Positions 18,101 through 29,199 of a DNA stretch of 64,000 nt are shown piece by piece. Numbering within the stretch: the first letter of the stretch is position 1; every line of letters starts with the position of its first letter. The notes beneath the pieces were generated by a model. It did not search any database and was not told the DNA's origin. It worked only from the letters and a program-made list of their open reading frames with translations. The stretch lies in assembly GCA_963847085.1 (NCBI GenBank), contig CAWJYO010000011.1:744001-808000 (forward strand). Reading direction: 5' to 3'. The stretch is from Ilyomonas sp963847085. Its GTDB lineage: Bacteria; Bacteroidota; Bacteroidia; Chitinophagales; Chitinophagaceae. The position numbers and the translations under genes were made by a program.

Positions 18101-19609
18101 TCATTGCTTCATAAACGTATAAGGATCGTATTCTAAAAAGTCGTTCACCTTCACATCAGTTGATATCACTTTGTTGTTTTCAATTTTAAATTTCAATGCA
18201 AAAATGCCATACGCAAGGTTATTGTAAGTCATCAGCCATTCACCTCCATCCATGTATTGCAATGAAGCCGTAAGGTTGTTATGATTACCGAAGTTGATTT
18301 GCAAGTCATTTGTTTTTGCCACAATTTGAATGTTACCAAATAGTTGATTGGCGTAAGTGCCTTCGTAGCTGGTTAACGGAAGTTGCGGCTTTGCACCTTT
18401 TACCCTTTTTTGCAGAGCAGTAATATTGCCAACAATGCCGGTTTGTTCTTCTTTAAAATCAGACAATGAAGCAGCACTGTAATTCACATAAGGCATATTG
18501 AAATAAGAAGCCAAAATCTGGTAACGCAGCAATTCAAAAAACTCCTGGTTATCGTTGTTGGTTAGGATTGTGATGCCTAATTTTTCTTCAGGCACAAAAC
18601 AAACATTCGTAACAAAACCATCTGCGCCGCCTGTATGGTCGTACACTTGTCTGCCGGCCATGTCTCTTATAAAAACGCCCAATCCATAAGCTACAAAATG
18701 ACCATTCAATTTATTCTTTTGCGTGCTGATTAATGTGTTCACGCCACGCGTTTGCTGCAATACTTTCCAGGGTAAAATTTGTTTTTGCCCATATTTTCCA
18801 CTGTCCAATTGCATCATTATCCAATGACTCAAATCTTTCACACAACTTACTATGCTGCCTGCCGGTGCAAGGTTGTCAACATTGTCGTAAGGCAACTTTT
18901 GCAACCTGCCGGTAAATGCTGTTGTATAAGGCGTTGCTGCATCGGGCATGTTCTCCATGTTGGCACCTAAGGTATGTGTATTGTTCATGTTCAATGGCGC
19001 AACAATGCTATCATATACATATACTTCCCAGGGTTTGCCGGTTACTTTTTGTATCACCTGGCCAGCGGTTAAAAAACAACTGTTGCAATAGCCATACGAA
19101 GCGCGGAATTGCTGAGGCGGCTTCACATAGCGCATCTTATACATAATGGAATCGCGCGATAGTGTTGAGTTCCAGAAGGTGAAATCGCCTTCAAATGTTT
19201 TGGTTCCCAAATGATGGCCCAGCATATCTTTTATCGTAACGAGGCCTGTTGTGGTTGAATCGTACACGCGGAATTGAGGAAAGTATTTTGTGATTTTATC
19301 ATTCAGCGAAAGCTGTTTATCATAGTCAAGTTGTGCGAGTGCAGTGCCGGTAAAAAGTTTGCTGTTGCTCGCAATCATAAACAAAGTATTTTCATCCACC
19401 GGCTCTCCATTTTCGATGTTTTTTACACCATATCCTTTCATCATTACAATGCTATCATTCTTTATTATAGCAATAGCAAGCCCGGGAATGTTCCAGTCTT
19501 TCATGCCTTGTTTGATGTAATTATCCAAACTGTCTTTAATGAAAGAAGGCTGTCCATCAACCGCATAAATTAAGGCAAAACCAAACAGTAACAATAGAAG
19601 CTTTTTCAT
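18101..19609 (-). CDS. Secreted serine hydrolase, beta-lactamase class C/esterase fold
   Basis: About 502 aa. The start at 19609 gives a clean signal peptide (MKKLLLLLFGFALIYAVDG). Catalytic motifs of the penicillin-binding-like fold are visible: SNSK (S-x-x-K), YCN in ASYGYCNSC (Y-x-N) and DHTGG. A C-terminal beta domain of about 120 residues (TSYEGTYANQLFG) resembles DUF3471. Probably a periplasmic peptidase or esterase rather than an antibiotic resistance enzyme. It contains two copies of the over-represented word (18309 and 18778). Confidence 0.88.
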   Translation of the reverse strand: MKKLLLLLFGFALIYAVDGQPSFIKDSLDNYIKQGMKDWNIPGLAIAIIKNDSIVMMKGYGVKNIENGEPVDENTLFMIASNSKLFTGTALAQLDYDKQLSLNDKITKYFPQFRVYDSTTTGLVTIKDMLGHHLGTKTFEGDFTFWNSTLSRDSIMYKMRYVKPPQQFRASYGYCNSCFLTAGQVIQKVTGKPWEVYVYDSIVAPLNMNNTHTLGANMENMPDAATPYTTAFTGRLQKLPYDNVDNLAPAGSIVSCVKDLSHWIMMQLDSGKYGQKQILPWKVLQQTRGVNTLISTQKNKLNGHFVAYGLGVFIRDMAGRQVYDHTGGADGFVTNVCFVPEEKLGITILTNNDNQEFFELLRYQILASYFNMPYVNYSAASLSDFKEEQTGIVGNITALQKRVKGAKPQLPLTSYEGTYANQLFGNIQIVAKTNDLQINFGNHNNLTASLQYMDGGEWLMTYNNLAYGIFALKFKIENNKVISTDVKVNDFLEYDPYTFMKQ

Positions 19610-19660
19610 ACTCGAATTTGAGGAAAGATAAAAAAGGAACGAATAATGTAAAATGATTTT

Positions 19661-19745
19661 TTTTACCGCAGAGAACATGAGTGAAAAGAGCTTTCACAGA
19701 GAAAATATACTCTGCGAAAGCTCCTGTTTCTCCATTCTCTGCGGT
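19661..19745. repeat. Dispersed inverted repeat, ACCGCAGAGAA family, copy 2
   Basis: Outer arms TTTTACCGCAGAGAA and TTCTCTGCGGTGA, inner arms GAGCTTTC and GAAAGCTC. Same architecture as 4601-4747, but shorter and without the inserted palindrome. It lies between the serine hydrolase and the exonuclease gene. Confidence 0.6.
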
Positions 19746-19798
19746 GAGACATCTGCCCCTATTTAGTATCATATATTTTAATGCAAAACCAAAAACGC

Positions 19799-20566
19799 TT
19801 ATTCAATCTCAACATAAATAGGACAATGATCGCTGTGCTTGATATGCGGCAAAATCTGAGCGTCTTTTATGTTTGATTTTAAATTGTCGGTAACGCTGAT
19901 ATAATCAATGCGCCAGCCTTTGTTTTGCAAACGAACTGAAGGGAAACGCTGGCTCCACCAAGAATAATGATGCGCTTTATCAGGATGAATGTGCCTGAAA
20001 GTATCTACATAGCCGCTGCTCAAAAATTGCGTGAGCCATTCGCGTTCTTCGGGTAAAAAACCCGATGAGTTTTTGTTTCCTTTCGGATCGTGAATGTCTA
20101 TTTCTTTATGAGCGATATTATAATCGCCGCATATCACCAACTGATGTTTGGTTTTGCGCAAATTTTCTAAGTATTCATGAAACTCTTTCAGCCATTGATA
20201 CTTGTAAGTTTGTCGTTCATCGCCACTGGTTCCCGAAGGAAAATAAGCGCTGAACACACTTAGGTTTCCAAAGTCGGCGCGTATCACCCGGCCTTCATAA
20301 TCGCTTTGCTCAATGCTGCTGCCATACTCAACGCTATCAGGTTTTATTTTGGTAAAAATAGCAACGCCGCTGTAGCCTTTCTTTTGTGCGGGATACCAAT
20401 ACGTTTCAAAGCCCAAAGCTTCTATTGTTTCAACAGCAACATTTTCTTTCATTGCTTTTATTTCTTGTAGACAAATTATATCAGCAGGGTCGGTTTTCAG
20501 CCAATCCAAAAAACCTTTATTGATGGCAGACCGAATGCCGTTTACATTATATGAAATGACGCGCAT
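19799..20566 (-). CDS. xth: Exodeoxyribonuclease III (AP endonuclease)
   Basis: Base-excision-repair AP endonuclease / 3'-exonuclease, 255 aa. Motifs in order: SYNVNGIRSAINKGF, CLQEIKA (catalytic Glu), VICGDYNIAHKEIDIH (Asp and Asn), WRIDYISVTD and KHSDHCPIY (catalytic Asp-His at the end). The start is the Met of MRVISYNVNG at 20566; an upstream MF is possible. Monocistronic. Confidence 0.95.
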   Translation of the reverse strand: MRVISYNVNGIRSAINKGFLDWLKTDPADIICLQEIKAMKENVAVETIEALGFETYWYPAQKKGYSGVAIFTKIKPDSVEYGSSIEQSDYEGRVIRADFGNLSVFSAYFPSGTSGDERQTYKYQWLKEFHEYLENLRKTKHQLVICGDYNIAHKEIDIHDPKGNKNSSGFLPEEREWLTQFLSSGYVDTFRHIHPDKAHHYSWWSQRFPSVRLQNKGWRIDYISVTDNLKSNIKDAQILPHIKHSDHCPIYVEIE

Positions 20567-20678
20567 AAACATTCAATTTAAGTGGTTAAAATAAAATCAT
20601 CAAATCCATACAGCAAAGCTTGTAATTTGGATTACAGAAAAAAGTAAGAAAAAAATTTTAAAATATAAAGTCTACAGA

Positions 20679-20710
20679 TTTGGTAGGAAATATAAAACCT
20701 TTTACTTTTG
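20679..20710 (+). promoter_or_regulatory. Bacteroidota-type promoter for the SusC operon
   Basis: TTTG at 20679-20682 and TACTTTTG at 20703-20710, separated by 20 bases, fit the -33 TTTG / -7 TAnnTTTG consensus. Transcription would start near 20717, leaving a leader of about 440 bases before the SusC start. Confidence 0.55.
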
Positions 20711-21160
20711 CCCCGAATTAAACCACACACATTCAACACCAACATTCGTGAGCGCATCTATTCTGCATACCAACTTTTATTTTTTACAGTCTGCATCAAT
20801 CAACTGTTGTTGCCTGTTGCTAGCACAATTGTGTTGTTGTATATAAAAGCTTCGCGCTACTCAACTTTGTTTTTACAGCTTTTTTCGCGCAGCTTTTTTA
20901 TAAAAGAGAGCTGGCAGATCAATCATATCAATCAAGAAGAAAATACATGAAACATTCAGGCAAAAAGAAACTGTATAGTAAGCAACTCATTTGTAACAAT
21001 AAAACTGTTATACTATGATATAAGAATTTGACAAAAAAAGCGACCGGATACTGTTGGCGCAGCTCCGGTCTTGCAATCAAAAAATCAGGCTTGACAAAAT
21101 ACAGTTCGATGGCATTGCCGTCGGCTGTACACCTTATTATTTAATCACAAATCAAAGCTA
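20711..21160 (+). promoter_or_regulatory. Long 5' leader with hairpins before SusC, possible cis-regulatory RNA
   Basis: No convincing gene lies between the predicted promoter and the SusC ATG. A strong hairpin GACCGGA...TCCGGTC lies at about 21040-21070. Short complementary segments (ACTGT near 21050, ACAGT near 21101) and a GCATTGCCGTCGGC stretch follow. I do not recognise a known riboswitch class. An 80-residue ORF at 20708-20950 is probably chance. Confidence 0.35.
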
Positions 21161-24100
21161 ATGAAAAAGTTCGTATGGCTTTTAAGTTTACTTGTAGCAA
21201 CACCCGTTTTTATGATGGCACAAACAGAGCCATCTTCGGTTATTAATTCTACACTTTCCGGCACAGTAACCGATGCGAAAACAAAAGCACCCTTAGAAGG
21301 TGCGTTGGTAAAAATTAAAGGCGTTACCAATCAAACCTTAACCGATAACAGGGGCAGTTTTGTTTTAAAAACAGGACAAAAGTTGCCATTCATTTTAGAA
21401 GTCAGTTATGTAGGTTACAGAAAACTGGAAATAGAAGCCACCACCAGCACAATAAACATTCAATTACAGGATGAACAAACGCAGATTGAACGAAGTGGTT
21501 GTAGTTGGTTATGGCACACAGCGCAGAACAGATGTTACAGGCTCGGTAGCAAGCGTATCAAAAGATCTATTAGCGCAACCTGTACCTTCATTTGATAACA
21601 TGCTGCAAGGCGCTGTAGCAGGCGTACAGGTTAGCCAAAGTTCAGGGCAGCCTGGTGCAGCGTCAACCATCAGGATACGCGGCGGCAATTCGCTTAGCTT
21701 TGGCAACGATCCGCTTTATGTAATTGATGGATTTATTTATTACAACGATAATAACCTCACCAATCTTGCCCCTCCATCAGGCACAAGCGTTACCGGCGCA
21801 ACCATCAATGCATTGTCAACCATCAATCCGAATGATATTGAATCAATAGACATTTTAAAAGATGCTTCGGCAACGGCTATCTATGGTTCAAGAGGTGCCA
21901 ACGGCGTGGTTATCATTACTACCAAAAGAGGCACGAGAGGCAAAAGCAATATTGAGTATAGTGGTTATTATGGTTTTGGAAATGCCACTAATAAAGTTGG
22001 TGTCTTAACCGGGCCGCAATGGGCAAAATACTATGATGATTTATATAACAATACACCAGGTATTCAAAGCGCATTAGCATCAAACAAAAAAATTATTGAC
22101 TCTTTGGGATCGGCGGGAGTGAATAATGATTGGGTAGATGCTTCATTGAGAACAAGCCAGGTGCAAAGCCATGAAATATCAATTTATGGCGGCGACGATA
22201 AATCAAGATATGCTTTGTCGGGTAATTATTATGATCAAACAGGAGGTGTTTTAAATACGGATTTTAAACGCTATTCAGTTCGCTTCAACTATGATAGAAA
22301 CCTCACAGATCATTTTAAAATTACAGCTAATATCTATGGCAGTAATTCTGTAGAAAACAAACTTACCGGCTCTGCCTATAGCTCCATAAATAATTCAAAT
22401 GCCTTTAGCTCTTTATATACCGTTAATCCATTACAAACTATAAAAAATATTGACGGTTCATACAATACAAGCTATCAGCCGGCAGTATCAACCACTTTTA
22501 ATACAGTTAACGGGCTACTGCAAACTGATAATCCTCTGCTGGATATTGTTTCGACTATCAATCAATCTAATATTTCGCGTGTATTGGGAAATTTTGCAGG
22601 AGAATATAAACTACTGAAAGACCTTACATTTAAAGCTACATTCGGTACAGACATCATTAGTACCAAATTAAATTACTACGCTCCTTCTTATACGACAAAT
22701 GGTAATGCAACAGGTACCATATCGGGTTATGGTTCGGTAGGAAATATTCAATATCTGAGTTGGCTGAACGAAAACACATTGACGTATAACCATGCCATCA
22801 ACAATACACACTTTATTGATGCACTGGTAGGTTATACAACGCAATATCAACATGCCGAAAATGCTTTTACCGCAGCAGCTTCCTTTCCTTCAGATTATAC
22901 AACCTATCAAAACTTGTATTCAGGTTCTGCACAGCAGGTAACAGGTTCAGGAGAATCGCAAACCGTATTTCGGTCATGGTTAGGAAGAATCAATTATTCC
23001 TATAAACATCTGTATAATATAACATTATCGGGCAGAGCAGATGGTGCATCGGCTGCCGGTATTAACAACAAATGGGGCTTTTTTCCTGCTGTTGGATTAT
23101 CGTGGAATACTTCCGGGGAAAAATTTTTCTCAGCAATAAAAAACACAGTCAACAATCTCAAAGTAAGGTTCTCTGCCGGAAGCATTGGCAACGCAAACTT
23201 CCCCGCTTTCAGCTCTTTGGCAACCATCAATACATCAGGATATTATTTTGGAAGTCCGGTTACCGCAGTAAATGGTTTATCGCAAACACAATTGGCCAAT
23301 CCTGATTTAACATGGGAAACAACAACGCAATATGATTTGGGTTTAGACGCAGGCTTTATAAATAACCGCATCAACTTAACAGCAGATTTTTATTATAAAA
23401 AAACAACCAACCTGTTTGTAAACACAAGTGGATTGATACCTCTTTCTACAGGCTATGCTTCAGGTGCTGAAAATATTGGAAGCATTGAAAACAAAGGCTT
23501 GGAGCTTACGCTTACCACAGCAAACATTGAGGCAAGAAATTTTAGCTGGCGAACCACTTTTATTTATTCAACCAATGCAAATAAAATATTGAGCCTGGGC
23601 CCCAGTTCTTCGTTTCAGCCGGTAGCACAAACCGGACAGGTATCACCCGTAATTGTAAAAGTAGGTTTGCCGGTGGGAACTTTCTGGGGATATAAAACAG
23701 ATGGTTTATTAACGGAGAAAGATGTAAACGGCTCGGAGCCTGTTGGTAAATTAACCGGCGTATCTCAACAAGTGGGTGACCGTAAATACTTACATGCGCC
23801 CGGTAAAACAGGCGCAACCATTACTACCGCTGACAAGCAAAATTTAGGAAGTGCGCAACCTAAATTTATAGGAAGCATCTCCAACCGGTTTGCCTATAAA
23901 AGCTTCGACCTTACAGTGTTTTTTGTAGGATCGTATGGCAATAAAATATTTGATCTTCAGGAGCAAAATTTAAGCAAAACCACAGTCAACACAAATGTAT
24001 CCAGCAACCTGCTAAATAGGTACGATCCCGTTTCCAATCCTCATGGAACATTCCCTAAAATTGTAAATGCACCTGTGATGCAAGTGGAAGATTCTTATAT

Positions 24101-24353
24101 TCATGATGGCTCTTATTTACGTTTAAAAACTATTACGCTTGGTTATGTGCTGCCTCCTGCAGCGGCATCAAAAATATTAGCCAAGCAAGTGAGGATATAT
24201 GTTACGGCTCAAAACCTGTTAACCATCACCAAATATCCAGGTTTGGATCCCGAAGTAAACTTTTATGACCAAAACAATCTTCAGCCGGGGATAGACCTTG
24301 GAATATATCCCAGTTTCAGAACCTTCCAGGGAGGCATTGATGTAACCTTTTAA
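21161..24353 (+). CDS. SusC/RagA TonB-linked outer-membrane receptor (one frameshift)
   Basis: Outer-membrane transporter for a nutrient delivered by the SusD protein that follows. Signal peptide (MKKFVWLLSLLVATPVFMMAQ), a carboxypeptidase-like regulatory domain (LSGTVTDAKTKAPLEGALV), the SusC box NEVVVVGYGTQRRTDVTGS, plug with DILKDASATAIYGSRGANG, and a barrel ending in a C-terminal Phe (GGIDVTF). The frame breaks just before the SusC box. Removing the A at 21485 yields ...DEQTQLNEVVVVGYG and a 1063-residue protein of normal size. First gene of the sulfatase operon. Confidence 0.92.
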
Positions 24354-24371
24354 TCAATTAAAAAAATTACG

Positions 24372-26033
24372 ATGAAAACAAAAATCATATCAGGTGGCTT
24401 GTTAGTTTTTGCTGCAATAGCAACCACTGTTACGTCCTGCAAAAAGTTAACTGAATCTCCGCAAAGCAGCTTAACACCTACTGAATTTTTTAAAACACAA
24501 ACAGACGCAGTTTCTGCTGTTACAGCCGTTTACAGTACACTGGTTACTGACATCAATAATGATTTCCCGATTTACGGAAGAAACATTAATCTGCTTACCG
24601 ACAACCCAAGCGACGATGAACAGTATAGCCCATCTAATACCAATCCTGATGTAAGGGCAATGGGAACGGCAACATACGTAAACACCAACGATCGTGTGCA
24701 TAAAATATATGCCCAGTTGTATTGGGGAATTGATAAAGTAAACCTTGCAATTGATGGTATTACGTCTATTCCGGATAACCAGTTTTCCAGTTACAACAAG
24801 TACAATCTTATACAGGAAGCACGTTTTATAAGAGCTTTATATTACTTCGATCTTGTGCGCTTTTTTGGAGGCGTGCCGCTTGTACTGCATGATGTAGGAA
24901 CCATTGCCAAAGCCAATCAACTTCCACCACGTGCTTCAAGAGATTCTGTGTATGCACAAATCATTGCAGATTTGGATTCGGCTACCTATCTTCCCGCTAC
25001 GCAAACAGGTGCCAATACAGGCAGAGTTACTTCAGGCGCAGCATATGCTTTATTGGGTAAAATATATGCAACAAAACATGATTGGGCCAATGCAGTAGTG
25101 GAATTGCAAAAAGTAATTACTGCCGGAACCGCAGGATTGTCGGGTACCGGAAGCTATGGGTATGATCTGTTCCCAAAATTTTCAGATGTTTTCCAGGCGG
25201 CAACAAAAAACGGGCAGGAGCATATCTTCTCTGCTCAGTTTAACGGAAATGTTGGCGGTGGTTTCACTGCAACGACAACTCTTAGTTCTTTTACATGGAG
25301 CAATGCTGCTTATACTGCAGATGTACCTTGGCCTTTAACGCTTGACACAAGTGCATTGCCCATCAAATTGTTTGATATTAACGACCAGCGCAGAAGTGCA
25401 ACTTTCTATGATTCATTGTTTAATACAACAACAGGCAAATGGGTAAAATGGCCCTATTTCAACTATCTCAAATGGGTTGATCAAAGCACAGGCTTCACAA
25501 CGGCTTTGCAAGGCAATCAAAGTGCTAAAAGCAAACTGAATTTTCCTATCATCCGTTATGCCGATGTATTGTTGTTATATGCAGAAGCATTGAACGAATT
25601 AAACGGTGGTCCTACTGCAGAAGCTTATGCTGCTGTTAATATAGTAAGAGGAAGGGCTTATGCACCGGTAACGGGTTACAATCCAAAAACCATCACCTAC
25701 AGCAGTTATAATTATACCGGCAGTGGTAATTATACCGATCATTCTTTTGATTTACCGGAAGGATTATCATACATAGATTTTAAAGATTCGATTTATAATG
25801 AAAGAAGGCGCGAGCTTTTCTTTGAAGCCAACCGTTGGTTCGATTTGGTGAGGCGTTCCCCTGATGCAGAGTATGGTCCGGGACAATTTTATCTTACCAA
25901 AGTACTTAGTCAGTATGGAAATCCAAAAGCGAGCGCAAGTTTAAAAGACACGCTTTTTCCGATTCCATTTACAGAGATTCAATTATATAATTCGAGCAAT
26001 ACTGCATTTGCCCAAAATCCCGGATGGGAATAA
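24372..26033 (+). CDS. RagB/SusD-family nutrient-binding lipoprotein
   Basis: 553 aa, surface lipoprotein with a lipobox in TTVTSCKK. SusD features: a helical TPR-like N-terminal region (FIRALYYFDLVRFFGGVPL), NIVRGRAY, the block around NERRRELFFEANRWFDLVR, and the terminal PIPFTEIQLY..NPGWE typical of the family. It follows SusC by 18 bases and forms the lid of the transporter. Confidence 0.95.
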   Translation: MKTKIISGGLLVFAAIATTVTSCKKLTESPQSSLTPTEFFKTQTDAVSAVTAVYSTLVTDINNDFPIYGRNINLLTDNPSDDEQYSPSNTNPDVRAMGTATYVNTNDRVHKIYAQLYWGIDKVNLAIDGITSIPDNQFSSYNKYNLIQEARFIRALYYFDLVRFFGGVPLVLHDVGTIAKANQLPPRASRDSVYAQIIADLDSATYLPATQTGANTGRVTSGAAYALLGKIYATKHDWANAVVELQKVITAGTAGLSGTGSYGYDLFPKFSDVFQAATKNGQEHIFSAQFNGNVGGGFTATTTLSSFTWSNAAYTADVPWPLTLDTSALPIKLFDINDQRRSATFYDSLFNTTTGKWVKWPYFNYLKWVDQSTGFTTALQGNQSAKSKLNFPIIRYADVLLLYAEALNELNGGPTAEAYAAVNIVRGRAYAPVTGYNPKTITYSSYNYTGSGNYTDHSFDLPEGLSYIDFKDSIYNERRRELFFEANRWFDLVRRSPDAEYGPGQFYLTKVLSQYGNPKASASLKDTLFPIPFTEIQLYNSSNTAFAQNPGWE

Positions 26034-26181
26034 TAAAATATAAGTAAAAACAAACGATTGATAATCTCCTGCGTTCGGGAGGAAGTTACAACAGATAAAG
26101 TTTACTGATGATTCTTTATCAATAGAAAACAGCCAATGGAAGCAGGAGGCTATCACTCCATCATCACATAAATAGATCACA
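26034..26181 (+). promoter_or_regulatory. Spacer with imperfect inverted repeat
   Basis: Between SusD and the next operon gene, GATAATCTCCTGC (26056 onward) can pair with GCAGGAGGCTATC (about 26140) with two mismatches. It could be an RNA processing or attenuation hairpin that lowers expression of downstream genes relative to SusCD. Weak evidence. Confidence 0.25.
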
Positions 26182-27084
26182 ATGAAACAGGGGTTTGGTT
26201 TTATCGTTTTTTATTTGATAATCGCTTCAGTACACGCGCAAACAAAAGATACCATCAAGATAACAGGCACTCGTTTTCCGTTTGAAATTGTGCAGCAATG
26301 GATCATTGCTTATCAACAAACACATCCAAATGTGCAGTTCCAATTGAGTAAATCAATACCTGGCGAGAAAGCCGATATATTGATTGCAGCACACGGCTTC
26401 AGAGAAGGCGAACTGAAAGACAACCAGGACATCATAGCCGTGAACCGTTATGCACAACTACCCATCGTTAACAGCAACCGGAAAGACCTGAAAGTATTAC
26501 AGGATAAAGGTTTTACAAAAGAAGATTTACAAGAAGTTTACTTCAATAATAACGGCAAAAACAAACATCCTTTGTTTCAATCTACCGTTTACAAACGCAA
26601 TAAAATTGTTTGTGCTTCAAGGTCGTTTGCAGAAAATATCACCGGCATTCAGTCTGATGTTAATGGCATTTTAGTAAATGGAGATGACCGTGCGTTATCT
26701 GCTGCCGTGAAAGAAGATGTGAATGGAATTTCCTACAACAACCTTGGCTTGATTTACAATTTGCAAACACGCAAAGTTGCCGACAGCATTGCCATTGTGC
26801 CGATTGATTTGAACGGGAATGGAAAGATAGATAGAGATGAAAACATCTATGCAACGCTTGATGATGTTCTGGATTATCTGGGTAGTAATAAGAACAACAA
26901 TGCCATTCCGCAAGACAACGTAAATATCGTTTATGATAAAAACAAAATCAACAAAAATGAGATTCTTTTTTTGAATTGGATTATCACACAAGGACAAAAA
27001 TACAATCGCAGTTATGGCTTTTTAAATGTTGCTGAAAGTGTTGCCAGGAAAGAGCAGGAGCAATTGAACGAGCTTTTGAAATAA
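26182..27084 (+). CDS. PstS-like substrate-binding protein
   Basis: 300-residue exported protein with a signal peptide (KQGFGFIVFYLIIASVHAQ). The order ITGTRFPFEIVQQWIIAYQQTHPNV, ADILIAAHGF, and the late GLIYNLQT and VPIDLNGNGKIDRDE resemble the PBP-like (PstS/ModA type) fold used for oxyanions. The DxNxNGxID loop could bind calcium. Given the neighbours it may capture sulfate or an organosulfate in the periplasm; this is inferred from context. No ABC permease lies nearby. The word GCAAAAACAAA occurs at 26555. Confidence 0.65.
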   Translation: MKQGFGFIVFYLIIASVHAQTKDTIKITGTRFPFEIVQQWIIAYQQTHPNVQFQLSKSIPGEKADILIAAHGFREGELKDNQDIIAVNRYAQLPIVNSNRKDLKVLQDKGFTKEDLQEVYFNNNGKNKHPLFQSTVYKRNKIVCASRSFAENITGIQSDVNGILVNGDDRALSAAVKEDVNGISYNNLGLIYNLQTRKVADSIAIVPIDLNGNGKIDRDENIYATLDDVLDYLGSNKNNNAIPQDNVNIVYDKNKINKNEILFLNWIITQGQKYNRSYGFLNVAESVARKEQEQLNELLK

Positions 27085-27112
27085 AAATGAATTTGAAATA
27101 AAAACAAAAAAT

Positions 27113-28967
27113 ATGAACAAAAACAAACTCTTACTGAATGCACTTCTAACACTAAGTTTTGGCTTTGGCTTATTGAATACAAACGCGCAGGACACAGCCT
27201 ACCATGGAACCGTTGGTAAAACCTTAACTGAATCAAAAGAGTATCGCATTCCTTATCCAACCGCACCCAAAGGCGCACCCAATGTCATTTGGATATTATT
27301 GGATGATGTTGGTTTTGGTGCCAGCAGTGCGTTTGGTGGATTAATTAGTACCCCAACCATTGATAGTCTTGCCAACAACGGTTTGCGATACACCAACTTT
27401 CATACAACAGCAATTTGTGCGCCTACACGAGCAGCGTTATTAACCGGAAGAAACAGCTCTTATGTGCACATGGCTGGCTTTGCACACAAAATTTTATCAG
27501 CAGGTTTTCCAGGTTGGGATGGAAAGATTCCATCAAGCGATGGAACAATTGCTGAAATATTAAAAGCCAATGGTTATAACACGTTTGCTGTAGGTAAATA
27601 TGGTGTAACACCCGATGAAGAAAACAACAGTGCCGGTCCGTTCGATCATTGGCCAAGTGCAAAAGGCTTTGAGCATTTCTTTGGTTTCTTAGGCTCACAA
27701 ACCGACCAATACAAACCAGACCTTGCTGAAGACGATGCGAAAGTAAATCCTGATGGAAGACACCTGAGCGAACAGATCACAGACAAAGCTATTTTTTACA
27801 TAGACCGGCAAAAGAAAGCGGCACCGGATAAGCCTTTCTTCTTGTATTACGCTCCCGGCGCAACCCATGCTCCACACCAGGTTCCCGATGATTGGCGCGA
27901 CTTGTACAAAGGCAAGTTTGATGAAGGCTGGGATGCATACAGAGAAAAAGTGTTTCAAAACCAAAAGAAGCTGGGCTTATTGCCTTCGTATGCACAATTG
28001 CCCGAACGCAATCCCAATATCAAACCATGGAATAAACTATCTGCTGATGAGAAGAAATTGTATGCCCGCTTTATGGAAGTGTATGCCGCGTATTTTGCTT
28101 ATACCGATTATCAAATAAAGAGAGTAATTGAAGAACTCAAAAAAGTAAACCAGTTAGACAATACTGCCATCTTTATAATGATTGGCGATAACGGAGCAAG
28201 CAAGGAAGGAACCTTGTACGGAGACGTTGATAAACCCATATTTGGCAAGCCAGCCTCGGAAGAAGAAAGCATCAAATACAATTTAGCCAATATTGATAAA
28301 ATTGGTAAGCCGGAAGGTGTTGAGGCAAACTATCCATTGGGTTGGGCGCAGGCTTGCAATACGCCTTTCAAATATTGGAAACAGGATGCCAACAGCGAAG
28401 GCGGCACACACAATCCTTTGATTATTTTTTATCCGAAACTCATTACAGATAAAGGAAGCTATCGCAATCAATATTCTTACATTACGGATATTTTGCCAAC
28501 TACACTTGATATTGTTGGCATCAAAGCACCATGCAATTATTAAAGGCATCCAGCAGGATTCATTGCAGGGAAACTCCTTGTTCTTTACATTCAATGATGC
28601 TAAAGCTCTATCGCGCCACAACACGCAGTACTATTATATTTTCGGTTCAAGAAGTATTTACAAAGATGGTTGGAAAGCAGGCTTTGCCTTTCAATCTGCG
28701 AACCATAATGGCTTGATGAGCAACTACGCAGTGGCAGATACTGCGCACAACGATTGGCAGTTGTACAACCTGAATGAGGACTTTAATGAACGCATTGATT
28801 TAGCAAAAAAGAATCCGCAAAAATTAGCCGAATTAAAAGCTTTGTTTGATGAAGAAGCTACCAGGAATCACCTGTATCCGTTGATTACCTGGGATGATGT
28901 AGCTGACAAAATCAAAAACGTTTCAATCATGCCGAAAGGCTTACAACTCAATCATGACAAGCAATAA
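27113..28967 (+). CDS. Arylsulfatase, formylglycine-dependent (one frameshift)
   Basis: Secreted sulfatase that removes sulfate from organic sulfate esters. Signal peptide (LLLNALLTLSFGFGLLNTNAQ), metal site NVIWILLDDVGFG, and the sulfatase signature CAPTRAALLTGRN with Cys102, which must be converted to formylglycine. GDNGASKEG supplies later active-site metal ligands. The frame closes at 28543 after GIKAP, but the next frame continues with AIIKGIQQDSLQG and the family C-terminus. Removing the T at 28532 restores about 617 residues. A formylglycine-generating enzyme lies 1.4 kb downstream in the same cluster. Confidence 0.92.
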
Positions 28968-29051
28968 AATGTATCCGTTAAAAAGTTGTATTCACTACTT
29001 CAAAACAGGATAAATCAACAAGTTCCATTGTTCATTTTAAAAACGCTTTTT

Positions 29052-29177
29052 ATGTTGACAAACGATGTTTGGTTATTAATAAAAAAGATAGCGGTAGCTG
29101 TTCTTATTTTCTTGTTCCCATTACTTGTAATTGGTGGCATTTTATGGTTGATACAATTCTCTTTCTTAAGTAAATGA
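29052..29177 (+). CDS. Small single-pass membrane protein, unknown
   Basis: 41 residues from the ATG at 29052 (MLTNDVWLLIKKI), with one long hydrophobic helix (AVAVLIFLFPLLVIGGILW). A longer reading from 28986 (63 aa) adds an unlikely N-terminus. It sits between the sulfatase and another tiny membrane protein, same strand, close spacing. No family recognised. Confidence 0.5.
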   Translation: MLTNDVWLLIKKIAVAVLIFLFPLLVIGGILWLIQFSFLSK

Positions 29178-29199
29178 TTCATCAATAAAACAAATAAGT

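Noticed and set aside
18101..19609. Beta-lactamase resistance gene
   Set aside because: Has the SxxK/YxN/HxGG fold motifs, but the size and C-terminal domain fit esterase or peptidase relatives; resistance is not supported.
20708..20950. 80-residue ORF in the SusC leader
   Set aside because: Starts with a TTG inside the promoter box; composition without domain; more likely untranslated leader.
21000..21160. SAM (S-box) or cobalamin riboswitch
   Set aside because: None of the conserved core segments of these classes could be found in the leader.
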